NCBI RefSeq assembly: GCF_003337435.1
Contig: NZ_QPJS01000003.1
Location: 124,001 to 188,000, forward strand
Reading direction: 5' to 3'
DNA from: Schleiferia thermophila
GTDB lineage: Bacteria; Bacteroidota; Bacteroidia; Flavobacteriales; Schleiferiaceae
DNA: 64,000 nucleotides
The position numbers were made by a program, and so were the translations under genes. The notes beneath the pieces were generated by a model. It did not search any database, was not told the DNA's origin, and worked only from the letters and a program-made list of their open reading frames with translations. This document shows positions 27,656 to 36,260 of the stretch, piece after piece. How positions within the stretch are numbered: position 1 is the stretch's first letter; each line of letters begins with the position of its first letter.

Positions 27656-29080
27656 TTACTGTAACAAGAACTTATTGATTGTGTGAATAATTTCGTCTTT
27701 TGTATACGGTTTGGCGATGTAATCGTCAAAACCTTCATTGAGAAATTTTTCTCTGTCGTCGGCCAGGGCGTAGGCGGTGAGTGCGATGATGGGTATTTCC
27801 TGTTTATCCGGCAGTTTTCGAATTTCTTTCATGGCTTGGATTCCGTCCATTCCTTTTCCCAGATTGATGTCCATAAGGATAAGGTCAAAATCTCGGTTTT
27901 TCACCTTGGCTATGCCGTCTTCCGCGTTTTGTGCCAAAGTGATGTGGTACAGCTTACCGAGGCTGATTTGCAGTAGTTTTTGGTTGAGGTAGTTGTCTTC
28001 GACGTATAAAATGGAGTTGGATCTTGATTTTTTTGGGGTTACGATGGTTTTTTCGGGTTTCAGCGTACGATTGGGCAGCGTGACGGTAAAGGTGGAGCCT
28101 TTTGAAATTATGCTTGTGACCCGGACTTGTCCGCCAAGGTGGTTTACCAATTTTCGCACGATGCCCAGACCTAGACCTGAGCCTTCGTAATGTCTGTTGT
28201 ATCCCTCGCTGAGTTGTTTAAAATCCTCAAAGATTTCATCCAGTTTTTCTTCTGGAATTCCAATGCCAGTATCTTCTATTTTCAGAGTACATTCGCTATG
28301 GGTCAGGTGATAAGATACATTTATACTACCCTTTTCATTGAATTTAATTGCGTTGGAAATCAAATGTTTAAGGATTATTTCAATTTTTCCGCCATCACTT
28401 ACAAAGGGTATATCAGGAATGATTTCACTGGATAATTTCAGGGATAAATTTTTGGCTTTCGCCTGATAATAAAAGGAGTTGCAGACTTTTTTTACGATTT
28501 TTTCCAGGTCTATGGTTTCATTTACCAGGGTGACAGTATCGGATATGAGCATCGTAAATTCATTGATGCTGTTGAGCGTTTGGACCATTCGGTTGGCTGA
28601 TTGGGTCAGTCCATCGATATACGTCATGGCATCCTGACTGAGCTCCGTGTATTTGAGCAAGTCGGTAAAGCCGATGATTCCGGTGAGTGGAGTTCTGAGT
28701 TCGTGGGATAGATTTTCGAGAAAGTGGTTTCTTATTTTTTCTTGTTCGTGAAGGCTTTTGATGGTGTTTTCGAGATTGTGCTGATGGATTTTAGCCTCGG
28801 TATTGTTGATGAGCTGAAAGATTTGATACGTTTGGTCGATGGTGGTGGAGTAGATGTTGAAGAATATTTCTTTTGAAGCATATTTTAGGCACAGTTCACC
28901 ATCAGTGGTTTCTGTGATGTATTTTTTTACGAAAGCTTCAGGTGTACTTTTGAGTACACTCATCAGCCTGTCAAATGCTGCATTGTAATAGACGATTTCT
29001 GTCTGTCGAAGGATAATGAGGGGTATGGCATTTTCCTCGATGATGCGACGAAAGATCAGCAGATTGTGGTCTTTTATCAT
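27656..29080 (-). CDS. Hybrid histidine kinase with C-terminal receiver domain
   Basis: 474 residues from ATG 29080 (MIKDHNLLIF), which overlaps the xth stop as ATGA. A divergent PAS-like N-terminus (about 1-110, IVYYNAAFDRLM) is followed by HisKA with His126 (NLSHELRTPL), HATPase_c (GSGLGLGIVRKL, about 325-340) and a receiver domain whose phosphoacceptor is Asp404 (LILMDINLG), with YVEDN for metal binding and the conserved Lys in AKPY. No membrane helix and no DNA-binding output are present, so the output must be another protein. Confidence 0.9.
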   Translation of the reverse strand: MIKDHNLLIFRRIIEENAIPLIILRQTEIVYYNAAFDRLMSVLKSTPEAFVKKYITETTDGELCLKYASKEIFFNIYSTTIDQTYQIFQLINNTEAKIHQHNLENTIKSLHEQEKIRNHFLENLSHELRTPLTGIIGFTDLLKYTELSQDAMTYIDGLTQSANRMVQTLNSINEFTMLISDTVTLVNETIDLEKIVKKVCNSFYYQAKAKNLSLKLSSEIIPDIPFVSDGGKIEIILKHLISNAIKFNEKGSINVSYHLTHSECTLKIEDTGIGIPEEKLDEIFEDFKQLSEGYNRHYEGSGLGLGIVRKLVNHLGGQVRVTSIISKGSTFTVTLPNRTLKPEKTIVTPKKSRSNSILYVEDNYLNQKLLQISLGKLYHITLAQNAEDGIAKVKNRDFDLILMDINLGKGMDGIQAMKEIRKLPDKQEIPIIALTAYALADDREKFLNEGFDDYIAKPYTKDEIIHTINKFLLQ

Positions 29081-29841
29081 ACATCTACGTTGATTTTGTA
29101 TGGACAATGGTCACTGTGGACTACATCCGAGAGAATGACCGCGTCTTTGAGGTGTGGCAGCAGGTTTGGGGTGAGCATTTGATAGTCAATCCGCCAGCCT
29201 TTGTTTTTAGCCCGTGCGCCGGCTCTGTAGGTCCACCAGGTGTACTGGTGGGGTTGGTGGTTGATTGCTCTGAATGAATCAATCCAGCCGCTGCTTACAA
29301 AAGTGTCAAACCATTCTCTTTCTTCGGGTAGGAATCCACTGCTGTTGGCATTTCTGATAGGGTCGTGAATGTCAATGGGCTTGTGACAGATGTTGAAATC
29401 GCCTGCGATGATGACCTTTTCATAGGTTTTTTTTAAGTTTTCGGTAAATTGGAGGAAGTCATCCAGAAATTTCATTTTAAGGTTTTGCCGCTCGTCACCA
29501 CTGGAACCTGAGGGAATGTAAACGGATACAAGAGAAAAATTCGGATATTCGTTTATGAGAATACGGCCTTCGCTATCGATGTAATCGATTCCGCAGCCGA
29601 TGATGGTTTTCAATGGTTTGGGCTTTGAGAGAATGGCTACGCCGGAATATCCTTTTTTTTCTGCGCTGTGCCAGGCGATGTGATAGCCCAGGCTTTCAAA
29701 ATCATCAGCATTAATTTGGTTTGAGTCTGCTTTTACTTCCTGCAGGCATATAATATCGGGGTTTTCTTGCTGCAGCCAGGACAAAAAACTCTTGTTGATG
29801 GCGGACCGTATGCCATTTACGTTGTATGTAATGATATTCAT
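29077..29841 (-). CDS. xth: Exodeoxyribonuclease III (AP endonuclease)
   Basis: 254-residue Mg2+-dependent nuclease of the EEP fold that incises abasic sites in base-excision repair. Motifs are NVNGIRSA at the start, CLQEVKAD (catalytic Glu), GDFNICHKPIDIHDP, the WWTYRAGARAKNKGWRIDY segment (interrupted here only by residue identity), and the terminal SDHCPY. The ATG at 29841 gives the canonical MNIITYNVNG; upstream in-frame codons back to 29910 would overlap the divergent gene's promoter and are rejected. It heads the five-gene operon with the kinases. Confidence 0.95.
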   Translation of the reverse strand: MNIITYNVNGIRSAINKSFLSWLQQENPDIICLQEVKADSNQINADDFESLGYHIAWHSAEKKGYSGVAILSKPKPLKTIIGCGIDYIDSEGRILINEYPNFSLVSVYIPSGSSGDERQNLKMKFLDDFLQFTENLKKTYEKVIIAGDFNICHKPIDIHDPIRNANSSGFLPEEREWFDTFVSSGWIDSFRAINHQPHQYTWWTYRAGARAKNKGWRIDYQMLTPNLLPHLKDAVILSDVVHSDHCPYKINVDV

Positions 29842-29897
29842 CCGGGAATCGTTAGTTTGTAATCCCTTAAAAACAAAGGCGAAGATAAAAGGTTGAA

Positions 29898-32800
29898 ATG
29901 AAACGAACATGGAAGGTGCATTGGATTATTTGTGCGATTTTACCGGTACTTTCTGTGTTTGGTCAGAATTTGAATCCCAGATATCACGAAGTGAAGCGCA
30001 TCTTCGTTTATGGAGATACGCTTTTGCTGCCCTCGGATGTTTACGCTCCATCTCTTGTTTTGAGGAGCAATGGTGTAGCGGCAGATTCCTGTTTCAAATC
30101 ATCGGGACAATATGTTGTATTTTACTTTGTGTGCGACAGTGGTGAGGTAGAAATTTCCTATTATACGTATCCTCCAGACTATCTTTCACTTTCCCAGGGG
30201 CTTGACCGAAAACTGATACAACCCAAAGGAGCAAAACGCAGCGATGTACAGGCGATGACTTTGAAGACTCAGAATACCGGGGGGTTGTTTGACAGTGACC
30301 TGGCCGGAATTTCGCGTACGGGTGCTATCAGCAGGTTTGTGCGTGCCGGGTCGAACCAGAGTCCTGTGTTAAACTCAACTCTCGACTTACAGCTATCCGG
30401 TCTTTTGAGAGACAGTACACGAATCAGAGCATCTATTACCGACAACAGAGTGCCGGTGCAAGCTGACGGTTACTCTCAACAGCTGAGAGAAATCGATCGG
30501 ATTTTTATTGAAATCTCACATCCGAAAAGAGGTAAAGTCACAGCCGGAGATTATCAGATTCAGAACCTTGGGCATTATTTTCTGAATTTTGATCGTCGAA
30601 TTACCGGGTTTGGTCTGGAGACTACTGCCGATATTTCGGAGACGATGAAAGTCAGGGCCAGTGCCAATGCAGCTGCTTCACGGGGAATTTTTGCCAGAAA
30701 TACATTCATGGGGCAGGAAGGCAATCAGGGCCCTTATAAGCTATTTGGTAACAACAATGAGCTTTTTATCATCATCATATCAGGTAGTGAAAGGGTGTAT
30801 CTGGACGGAATGTTGCTAACCCGTGGGCAGGAATATGATTATGTAATGGACTACAATACCGGAGAAATCACTTTTACGGCCTTGCGCCCTATCACAAGGG
30901 AACGCCGGATTGTGGTCGAATTCCAGTATACTTCTCTGCTGTATCTGCGTACGATAGCATATGGGGAGCTGGCATTGGAGTCCGAAAAATTTCAGATTGA
31001 ACTGGTTCATTACGACGAGACCGACAGCCGTACACAAACCCTTTTTCAGGATCTGACCGAAGCGGAAAAGCAAATCATTGCGCAGGCCGGCGCTGATTTT
31101 GGCCGTATGAGAATTCCGTCGGCAGTGCAGGTGGAGTATTCTCCGGATGAGGTGCTCTATGAAAAAATTTTACAACCGGGATTTGGGGAGATATTTGTTT
31201 TTTCCAGAGATAGTACCAAGGGTCTCTACCGGGTTCAATTTACCTTTGTAGGTCAAGGCAATGGAAACTACATCCCATCCAACAATACGGTAAACGGGAG
31301 AGTATTTGAATGGATACCACCGGAGAATGGTCGTCCGCAGGGGAGCTATGAGCCGATAAGGCAATTGTTGCCACCGCAAAGCCTGAGTGTATCGTCGGCA
31401 AGAGCTGCCTACAATGGCGGAAAATTCGGAACCTTGGAGCTTCAATCGGCTTTCAGCCGGCTAAATCTAAACAGATTTGCTTCAGGGGTTGCCTCACAAG
31501 AGGGGTTTGCTACCCGCCTGACCTATGGGATAGATCGCAAACTGGGAGCGTCCAGATTACAGATCGGTGGGTTTTCGGATGTCATGACTGCTGATTTCAG
31601 AACCGTGGAGCGTGTTCGCCAGGTTGAATTTCAGCGCGACTGGTCTATAGCCGATACTGCATTGAGGGGTACTCAACTGCTGGCCGGTGTGCATTTGCGT
31701 CTGACAAGGGATACGCTCCTCAACGTTTTTAATGAGGTATCTCTGCTCCGGCAGGGCGATGATTTCCGGCTTAAATATTCCGGAGAACTGCACGTAAACA
31801 ATCAATATGTAGCAATAAACAGCCGATTTTCAGCGCTTAAAATACAGGGACCTGTACTGGACGGGACATTTCTCAGACAGTTGGGCGATTGGTCATGGAA
31901 AGCCGGCCAACGGTCAAGTATTGGTGTGAGGACAGATGTTGAAAGCAATCTCAGAAGTGACACGCAGCAGTGGATCGATGGTTCTTACAACTTTTTTCAG
32001 GCAGAGCCTTACTGGAGGATATACGGAAACAGAGGACGGAATTTTGAACTCTTTGCTTTGTTGCGGACGGATGATACGGTGTACACTGGTGGTATTCAAC
32101 GGGCTGCCGTGAGCAGGGGAGGTGGGATAAAGGCTGACTGGAAATTTGGTAAAAACGCAGACTTGGGTGCTTCTGTGCTTTACCGACACATCAGATATGA
32201 TCCCATCACCGGCCAGCAGGACTTTGCGGCTTACACCGGCAGGGTGCGTTTGCAGCAGCGCTGGATGAAAAATGCACTTATTTCAAATACTTTGCTGGAA
32301 ACAGGAACGGGCACGGAGCCACTTCGCGTTTTTAGCTACATTGAAGTACCGGCAGGCACAGGTACACATACCTGGATCGACTACAACGGAAATGGCATTA
32401 AGGAACTGGATGAATTTGAGCCGGCGCGATTTCCTGCTGAAGCCAGATTTATCCGGATTTTTGCACCTTCTTCTGAATTTACACGTGTAGAAGTGAGCAA
32501 AATCTCTCAGTCACTGCTCTTTAACCCTGTAAATATGGGTCAGCGGTGGTCGGGGTTCAGAAAATTTTTGACCCGATTCAGCCTGCAGTCTACCTTGCAA
32601 ACCGACAATCGCCGGCAACTTATCAGAGCAGTCAACACACCGGTACACCTGCCCGGCTCGGGGCCCGATAGTCTCACTCTTGGCTCGTTGATACTGGTGC
32701 GGCAGACGCTGTTTTTCGACCGTACCCGAAGCAAGTTTGGATGGGATGCCAACTACCTTTTCAACCGGTCTGCCAATTTGCTGGCGTTTGGGGTGGAAGA

Positions 32801-33320
32801 GGTCCGTAGCGTAGAGTATCCGCTGAACATTCGCTACAAAATCATTCCTCCTCTGCTGGCGCGTTTAAAGCTCAACTATGTAAACAGGGAGACACGCTCG
32901 ATGAATTTTGTGTCGAGGAATTTCAGCTTTGATGAGTATTTGGCCAGTCCCCGAATCGAATTTCAACCCGGAGAGAAATACCGCACTATTCTCTCCTATG
33001 AATATTCATCAAAAAATTCCGCATCGGCTTTGCTCTCCAGCCATCGGCTGATCAGTGAACAATATCTGGCTTCTGCTTCGAGATTTGTGACTACAGCTAC
33101 CATTCAATACGTGGTCAATTCATTTACGGGCGATGCTAATTCGCCTCTGGGGTTTGCCATGCTGGAGGGGTTACAGCCGGGACAGAATTTTATTGTGACT
33201 TTGCTGGCACAGAGAAACCTGGTCAATGGTCTTCAGCTGAGTCTGACATACGAAGGGCGTTTGGGCAGCGGTCTCGGGATACTTCACAGCGGTGTTTTTC
33301 AGGTCAAAGCTTTTTTCTAA
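29898..33320 (+). CDS. Large predicted outer-membrane protein, unknown function
   Basis: 1140 residues with a signal peptide ending near LSVFGQ. I do not recognise a named family. The N-terminal 250 residues are beta-rich; around 295-345 a segment (VYLDGMLLTRGQEYDYVMDYNTGEITFT) resembles the ligand-type beta modules found in very large translocon and usher-like proteins such as SprA. The rest is a long run of amphipathic strands ending in a short aromatic C-terminus (FQVKAFF), typical of an outer-membrane barrel with very many strands. It is divergently transcribed from xth with only 56 bp between starts. No accessory gene identifies its cargo. Confidence 0.7.
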   Translation: MKRTWKVHWIICAILPVLSVFGQNLNPRYHEVKRIFVYGDTLLLPSDVYAPSLVLRSNGVAADSCFKSSGQYVVFYFVCDSGEVEISYYTYPPDYLSLSQGLDRKLIQPKGAKRSDVQAMTLKTQNTGGLFDSDLAGISRTGAISRFVRAGSNQSPVLNSTLDLQLSGLLRDSTRIRASITDNRVPVQADGYSQQLREIDRIFIEISHPKRGKVTAGDYQIQNLGHYFLNFDRRITGFGLETTADISETMKVRASANAAASRGIFARNTFMGQEGNQGPYKLFGNNNELFIIIISGSERVYLDGMLLTRGQEYDYVMDYNTGEITFTALRPITRERRIVVEFQYTSLLYLRTIAYGELALESEKFQIELVHYDETDSRTQTLFQDLTEAEKQIIAQAGADFGRMRIPSAVQVEYSPDEVLYEKILQPGFGEIFVFSRDSTKGLYRVQFTFVGQGNGNYIPSNNTVNGRVFEWIPPENGRPQGSYEPIRQLLPPQSLSVSSARAAYNGGKFGTLELQSAFSRLNLNRFASGVASQEGFATRLTYGIDRKLGASRLQIGGFSDVMTADFRTVERVRQVEFQRDWSIADTALRGTQLLAGVHLRLTRDTLLNVFNEVSLLRQGDDFRLKYSGELHVNNQYVAINSRFSALKIQGPVLDGTFLRQLGDWSWKAGQRSSIGVRTDVESNLRSDTQQWIDGSYNFFQAEPYWRIYGNRGRNFELFALLRTDDTVYTGGIQRAAVSRGGGIKADWKFGKNADLGASVLYRHIRYDPITGQQDFAAYTGRVRLQQRWMKNALISNTLLETGTGTEPLRVFSYIEVPAGTGTHTWIDYNGNGIKELDEFEPARFPAEARFIRIFAPSSEFTRVEVSKISQSLLFNPVNMGQRWSGFRKFLTRFSLQSTLQTDNRRQLIRAVNTPVHLPGSGPDSLTLGSLILVRQTLFFDRTRSKFGWDANYLFNRSANLLAFGVEEVRSVEYPLNIRYKIIPPLLARLKLNYVNRETRSMNFVSRNFSFDEYLASPRIEFQPGEKYRTILSYEYSSKNSASALLSSHRLISEQYLASASRFVTTATIQYVVNSFTGDANSPLGFAMLEGLQPGQNFIVTLLAQRNLVNGLQLSLTYEGRLGSGLGILHSGVFQVKAFF

Positions 33321-33335
33321 CTGTATCTGTTGCTT

Positions 33336-33343
33336 TACTTTTG
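33336..33343 (+). promoter_or_regulatory. Candidate -7 element before the SRPBCC gene
   Basis: TACTTTTG fits TAnnTTTG and ends 23 bases before the ATG at 33367. Confidence 0.4.
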
Positions 33344-33366
33344 GTGGATAAACTGAGCGTTATTGA

Positions 33367-34386
33367 ATGAAAACGGCCAGAATAGTTTTGTACTTCATCA
33401 TCGGAACCATTGTCTTGTTGTACGGGGTTTCCTTTTTGTTGCCTTCTACCTATCAGGTGGAACGAAAAACAGTCGTGAAGGCAGATTATGAAACCGTTTT
33501 TCCGATGATTTCCAATCTTAGAGAACACGTGATGTGGTCGCCATGGCGTGAGAGGGACTCATCTATAAGCGAAATCTTTCTGGGCGAAGACGGTAAGCCG
33601 GGCTCCATCTACCGATGGAAGGGCAACGATGAGGTAGGAGAAGGCGAGCAGGAGATTACGGCCGTGCGACCTGACCGTGTGGATATGGAAGTGAGATTTT
33701 TACAGCCTTTTAAAACCAGCAGCTCTGCCTGGCTGACAATAGACACAAAAGACCTTGAAACGGTAGAAGTAAAATGGGGATTTGCCGGTAAAATTCCAAG
33801 GCCCCTGAACCTGATGTTGCTGTTTACGGACTTTGAACAGGCCATCGGGAAGGATTATGATGCGGGCTTACAAAAGCTTAAAACTCTGGCGGAGAAGCGA
33901 TTTGAGAGTAAAGATCCCTTCAGGGATGTGGTGGTGCAGGAGGTTTACTTTGACCCTAGGTATTTTGTGTACAGATCCCTGGAGGCAACCCAAGACTCCG
34001 AACTGCTGAATAAAGTGCTGGAAACCGGCGAAAAACTAAAGTCTTTGGCTGAAAGGCGCGGTTTGGAAATTTTTGGCAATCTGGTATTGCAGTTTGTTCG
34101 CCAGCCATCCGGAGGCTTTGTGGTACACGTTGGCTTCCCTTTTGCCCGCTATACGGCTTTGCCTGGTTATCAGAGCGGGATGCTGCCGGATGGTGAATTC
34201 TATTTTGCTGGTATCCAGCTAGGTAGAGCTTCTTTGATGGAAATGGCGCAACTGGTGTCCCGCAAGAGTGGCCTGGAGGCTGTGGATAGTTTTATGGTTG
34301 ATTTTCTTGAATACCGGCAAATCGCAGAGACCGGTAATGGTCTTGTGGGAGTCTTTGTAAGCAAAAATGAAAGTAATCAACAATAA
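33367..34386 (+). CDS. SRPBCC (polyketide-cyclase-like) plus GyrI-like effector-binding protein
   Basis: 339 residues. One N-terminal membrane helix (IVLYFIIGTIVLLYGVSFLL) anchors a START/SRPBCC hydrophobic-ligand domain (about 30-170, with the typical MISNLREHVMWSPW opening) and a C-terminal GyrI-like/AraC-effector-binding domain (about 195-335, FVYRSLEATQD...GRASLMEMAQLVSRK). The same two-domain layout occurs in many Bacteroidota genomes; it probably binds a small hydrophobic or cationic molecule, but no ligand is known to me. Single-gene transcription is likely. Confidence 0.82.
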   Translation: MKTARIVLYFIIGTIVLLYGVSFLLPSTYQVERKTVVKADYETVFPMISNLREHVMWSPWRERDSSISEIFLGEDGKPGSIYRWKGNDEVGEGEQEITAVRPDRVDMEVRFLQPFKTSSSAWLTIDTKDLETVEVKWGFAGKIPRPLNLMLLFTDFEQAIGKDYDAGLQKLKTLAEKRFESKDPFRDVVVQEVYFDPRYFVYRSLEATQDSELLNKVLETGEKLKSLAERRGLEIFGNLVLQFVRQPSGGFVVHVGFPFARYTALPGYQSGMLPDGEFYFAGIQLGRASLMEMAQLVSRKSGLEAVDSFMVDFLEYRQIAETGNGLVGVFVSKNESNQQ

Positions 34387-34455
34387 GGAAGCATAAATTG
34401 CAATCGGTAAGCCCATAGCTTTGTTTTTACGGACCTTGGCCGGGGTGGGTGACAT
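34219..34455 (-). CDS. Possible small single-helix membrane protein (doubtful)
   Basis: A 78-codon frame beginning at ATG 34455 encodes a basic N-terminus (SPTPAKVRKNKAMG) and one convincing membrane helix (LPIAIYASLLLITFIFA). Its 3' half lies antisense to the last 168 bases of the SRPBCC gene, and beyond the helix the residues look random. It may be a real small protein ending within the convergent gene or chance. I do not recognise a family. Confidence 0.22.
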   Translation of the reverse strand: MSPTPAKVRKNKAMGLPIAIYASLLLITFIFAYKDSHKTITGLCDLPVFKKINHKTIHSLQATLAGHQLRHFHQRSST

Positions 34456-34669
34456 AAATTTTTTTGCTAAAGGTTTGCGTTGTGCTTTTTTCTTCTCACA
34501 ATGTCTACACAACAATCTCCGTGTAATGGGGTACGTGGATATAGAGAGGCATGGATCTGCATGGAGTGCAGCGGGTACCGGGTGGTGATGGGTTGGGTGG
34601 AGGTGTGTTGATTGGATTTTTTATGGGTGCACTATATATACGGCCCTGGAAGCTACAGAGGTTGCTCTG

Positions 34670-34790
34670 CGTGAGGGATGCGGAGGGCGCCTGCAGGGCG
34701 GTGCGCAGCACGGGAGCGAAGCGCACCCCGGAGCAGCCCGACCCCGCGCCTTACAGGAATAGTAGCAAAAGCAGGCGCGGGGGCACGCCC
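34670..34790 (-). repeat. Dispersed structured GC-rich element, copy C
   Basis: Read on the minus strand from 34790. It follows directly on the T-tract of the fasciclin-gene terminator. Arm 1 is CCCCGCGCC/GGCGCGGGG with a loop unlike the other copies, then the fixed core, arm 2 GGTGCGC/GCGCACC with the shortest loop of the family, and CATCCCTCACGC at the end. Left flank 34561-34620 counts G 29, C 4 on the plus strand. Confidence 0.88.
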
Positions 34791-34823
34791 AAATAAAAAA
34801 AGGCATGCAGCGGATGCATGCCC
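34791..34823 (-). terminator. Intrinsic terminator after the fasciclin gene
   Basis: On the minus strand GGCATGCA/TGCATGCC-type stem (34802-34822) followed by T7ATTT. The T-tract abuts the first base of repeat C. Confidence 0.88.
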
Positions 34824-34854
34824 TTGGAAGGATCAAATGGTGTATGCGGAGGGA

Positions 34855-35394
34855 TTAAAGTGCAGGGAGAATGACTTTGTCGATGGCGTGGATGACTCCG
34901 TTTGAGGCTGTGATGTCGGCTTGTATCACGGTGGCGGTGCGCTCGTTGGCATCGGTGATGGTGACTCCGCCCTGAGTGTTTACGGTAAAGGTGCCGCCAT
35001 TGAGGGTGGTGACTACCTGGCCGTTGGTGAGCATATTGCTTGTGACTCTGCCTGCTACGACGTGGTAGGTGAGTACGGCTTCGAGGACTGGAGCGGGAAT
35101 ATCGTTGAGCGATGAAACACCCAGCTCTGTGAGCAATGCGGTGAATGCTGCATTGTTTGGGGCGAATACTGTGAAGGGACCTTCGCCACTGAGTACTTGT
35201 GCATAGTTGACGCTTAAATCGGAGCGGGTGAGGGCTTGTACAAGAATGCTGAAATCAGCATTGGCCTGGGCGATCTGGACGATGTTTTGCTGCTGGGGCT
35301 GTTCGTTGTCCTTGTTGTCATCGTCTTTTCTGCAGCTGACGAGCATGGCACCTGCCAGCATCCATGTACATACATTGAAAAGTACCTTTTTCAT
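34855..35394 (-). CDS. Fasciclin-domain lipoprotein
   Basis: 179 residues. A lipobox LVSC gives lipidation at Cys21, followed by RKDDDNKDNE, an acidic stretch suiting surface export in Bacteroidota. One FAS1 domain spans about 38-178 with both conserved boxes: FTVFAPNNAAF (H1) and NGVIHAIDKVILP (H2). FAS1 domains mediate adhesion or matrix binding in many organisms. It is divergent from the efflux operon, 191 bp away, and followed by terminator and repeat C. The coding strand shows a moderate C excess near the 3' end. Confidence 0.9.
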   Translation of the reverse strand: MKKVLFNVCTWMLAGAMLVSCRKDDDNKDNEQPQQQNIVQIAQANADFSILVQALTRSDLSVNYAQVLSGEGPFTVFAPNNAAFTALLTELGVSSLNDIPAPVLEAVLTYHVVAGRVTSNMLTNGQVVTTLNGGTFTVNTQGGVTITDANERTATVIQADITASNGVIHAIDKVILPAL

Positions 35395-35585
35395 AGTTAT
35401 AGGTATTAGAAATACAATGAGTTAATGTTGGGATGTATGAAGATGTTTACAGAGATGGTTGTTTTAACAGATCGTTACCAAATGGTGGTGGGGCATTAAT
35501 TTTTGGTTAAATAAGGAAACGAAATAAACCTAAAATGTTTCCGTAGGTTATCAGCGATGTAAAATTTGTATCGAATTCTCAGTGC

Positions 35586-36260
35586 ATGATTCAAACGGAT
35601 TTCAAAGGTTTTTTTCCATCGATGGAGTTGATCGAGCAATTATCGCCCGAACAGCAGATTCTGGCCGGGGCGGTAGTGCTTTTCAGCCGGTTGGGATTGC
35701 GAAGTGTGACGATGGACGACCTAGCGCGTGAGCTGGGAATATCGAAAAAAACCTTATACAAATATTACAGAAACAAAGCAGACCTTGTGGACAAAGGGGC
35801 TGAGCTGGTCATTGATCACATCAAGGAATTTTGCGGGCAAATATGTCCAAAGGAGGAGAATCCCATCGATGAGCTCTTTATACTGGATGAAGGGATGCGA
35901 AATTTTAACAAGATGCAGCATCAGGGCGTTCAGTTTCAGCTCCGGAAGTACTATCCGAATACTTTTTTCAAGATCAAAGAGGCCCAGCGGAAGAACTTTA
36001 TGGAGGTGACTACGCAAAATCTTGTGAAGGGTATAGAGCAGGGCTGGTATCGCAATGATTTTGATGTGGAAATTATTGCAAATCTGCACTACAGCAGGAT
36101 CCTGATGATTATGGACGAACAGTATTTTCCGGTGAGTGAATTTGATTGGGAGAAGCTGACAAGAGAGGCACTGATCTACCACATCAGAGGGATTGCCTCT
36201 GCAAAAGGACTGGAATATCTGGAAAATAAATATTCTCAAAAGAGCAATGAACAAAGGTAA
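35586..36260 (+). CDS. TetR/AcrR family regulator of the efflux operon
   Basis: 224 residues with an N-terminal helix-turn-helix (about 25-70: GLRSVTMDDLARELGISKK and TLYKYYRNKADL) and an all-helical ligand domain. It heads an operon encoding TolC-like, adaptor and RND subunits, with a 14-base overlap into the TolC gene, so it most likely represses its own operon until an effector, perhaps a pump substrate, binds. The 191-bp region upstream contains TAAAATTTG near 35562, close to the -7 consensus. No clear inverted operator was identified by eye. Confidence 0.9.
   Translation: MIQTDFKGFFPSMELIEQLSPEQQILAGAVVLFSRLGLRSVTMDDLARELGISKKTLYKYYRNKADLVDKGAELVIDHIKEFCGQICPKEENPIDELFILDEGMRNFNKMQHQGVQFQLRKYYPNTFFKIKEAQRKNFMEVTTQNLVKGIEQGWYRNDFDVEIIANLHYSRILMIMDEQYFPVSEFDWEKLTREALIYHIRGIASAKGLEYLENKYSQKSNEQR

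Noticed and set aside
34505-34836. Frames running through repeat C that look like Arg/Pro/Gly-rich proteins
   Set aside because: They translate the structured repeat and the G-rich spacer; similar spurious frames occur at every other copy.
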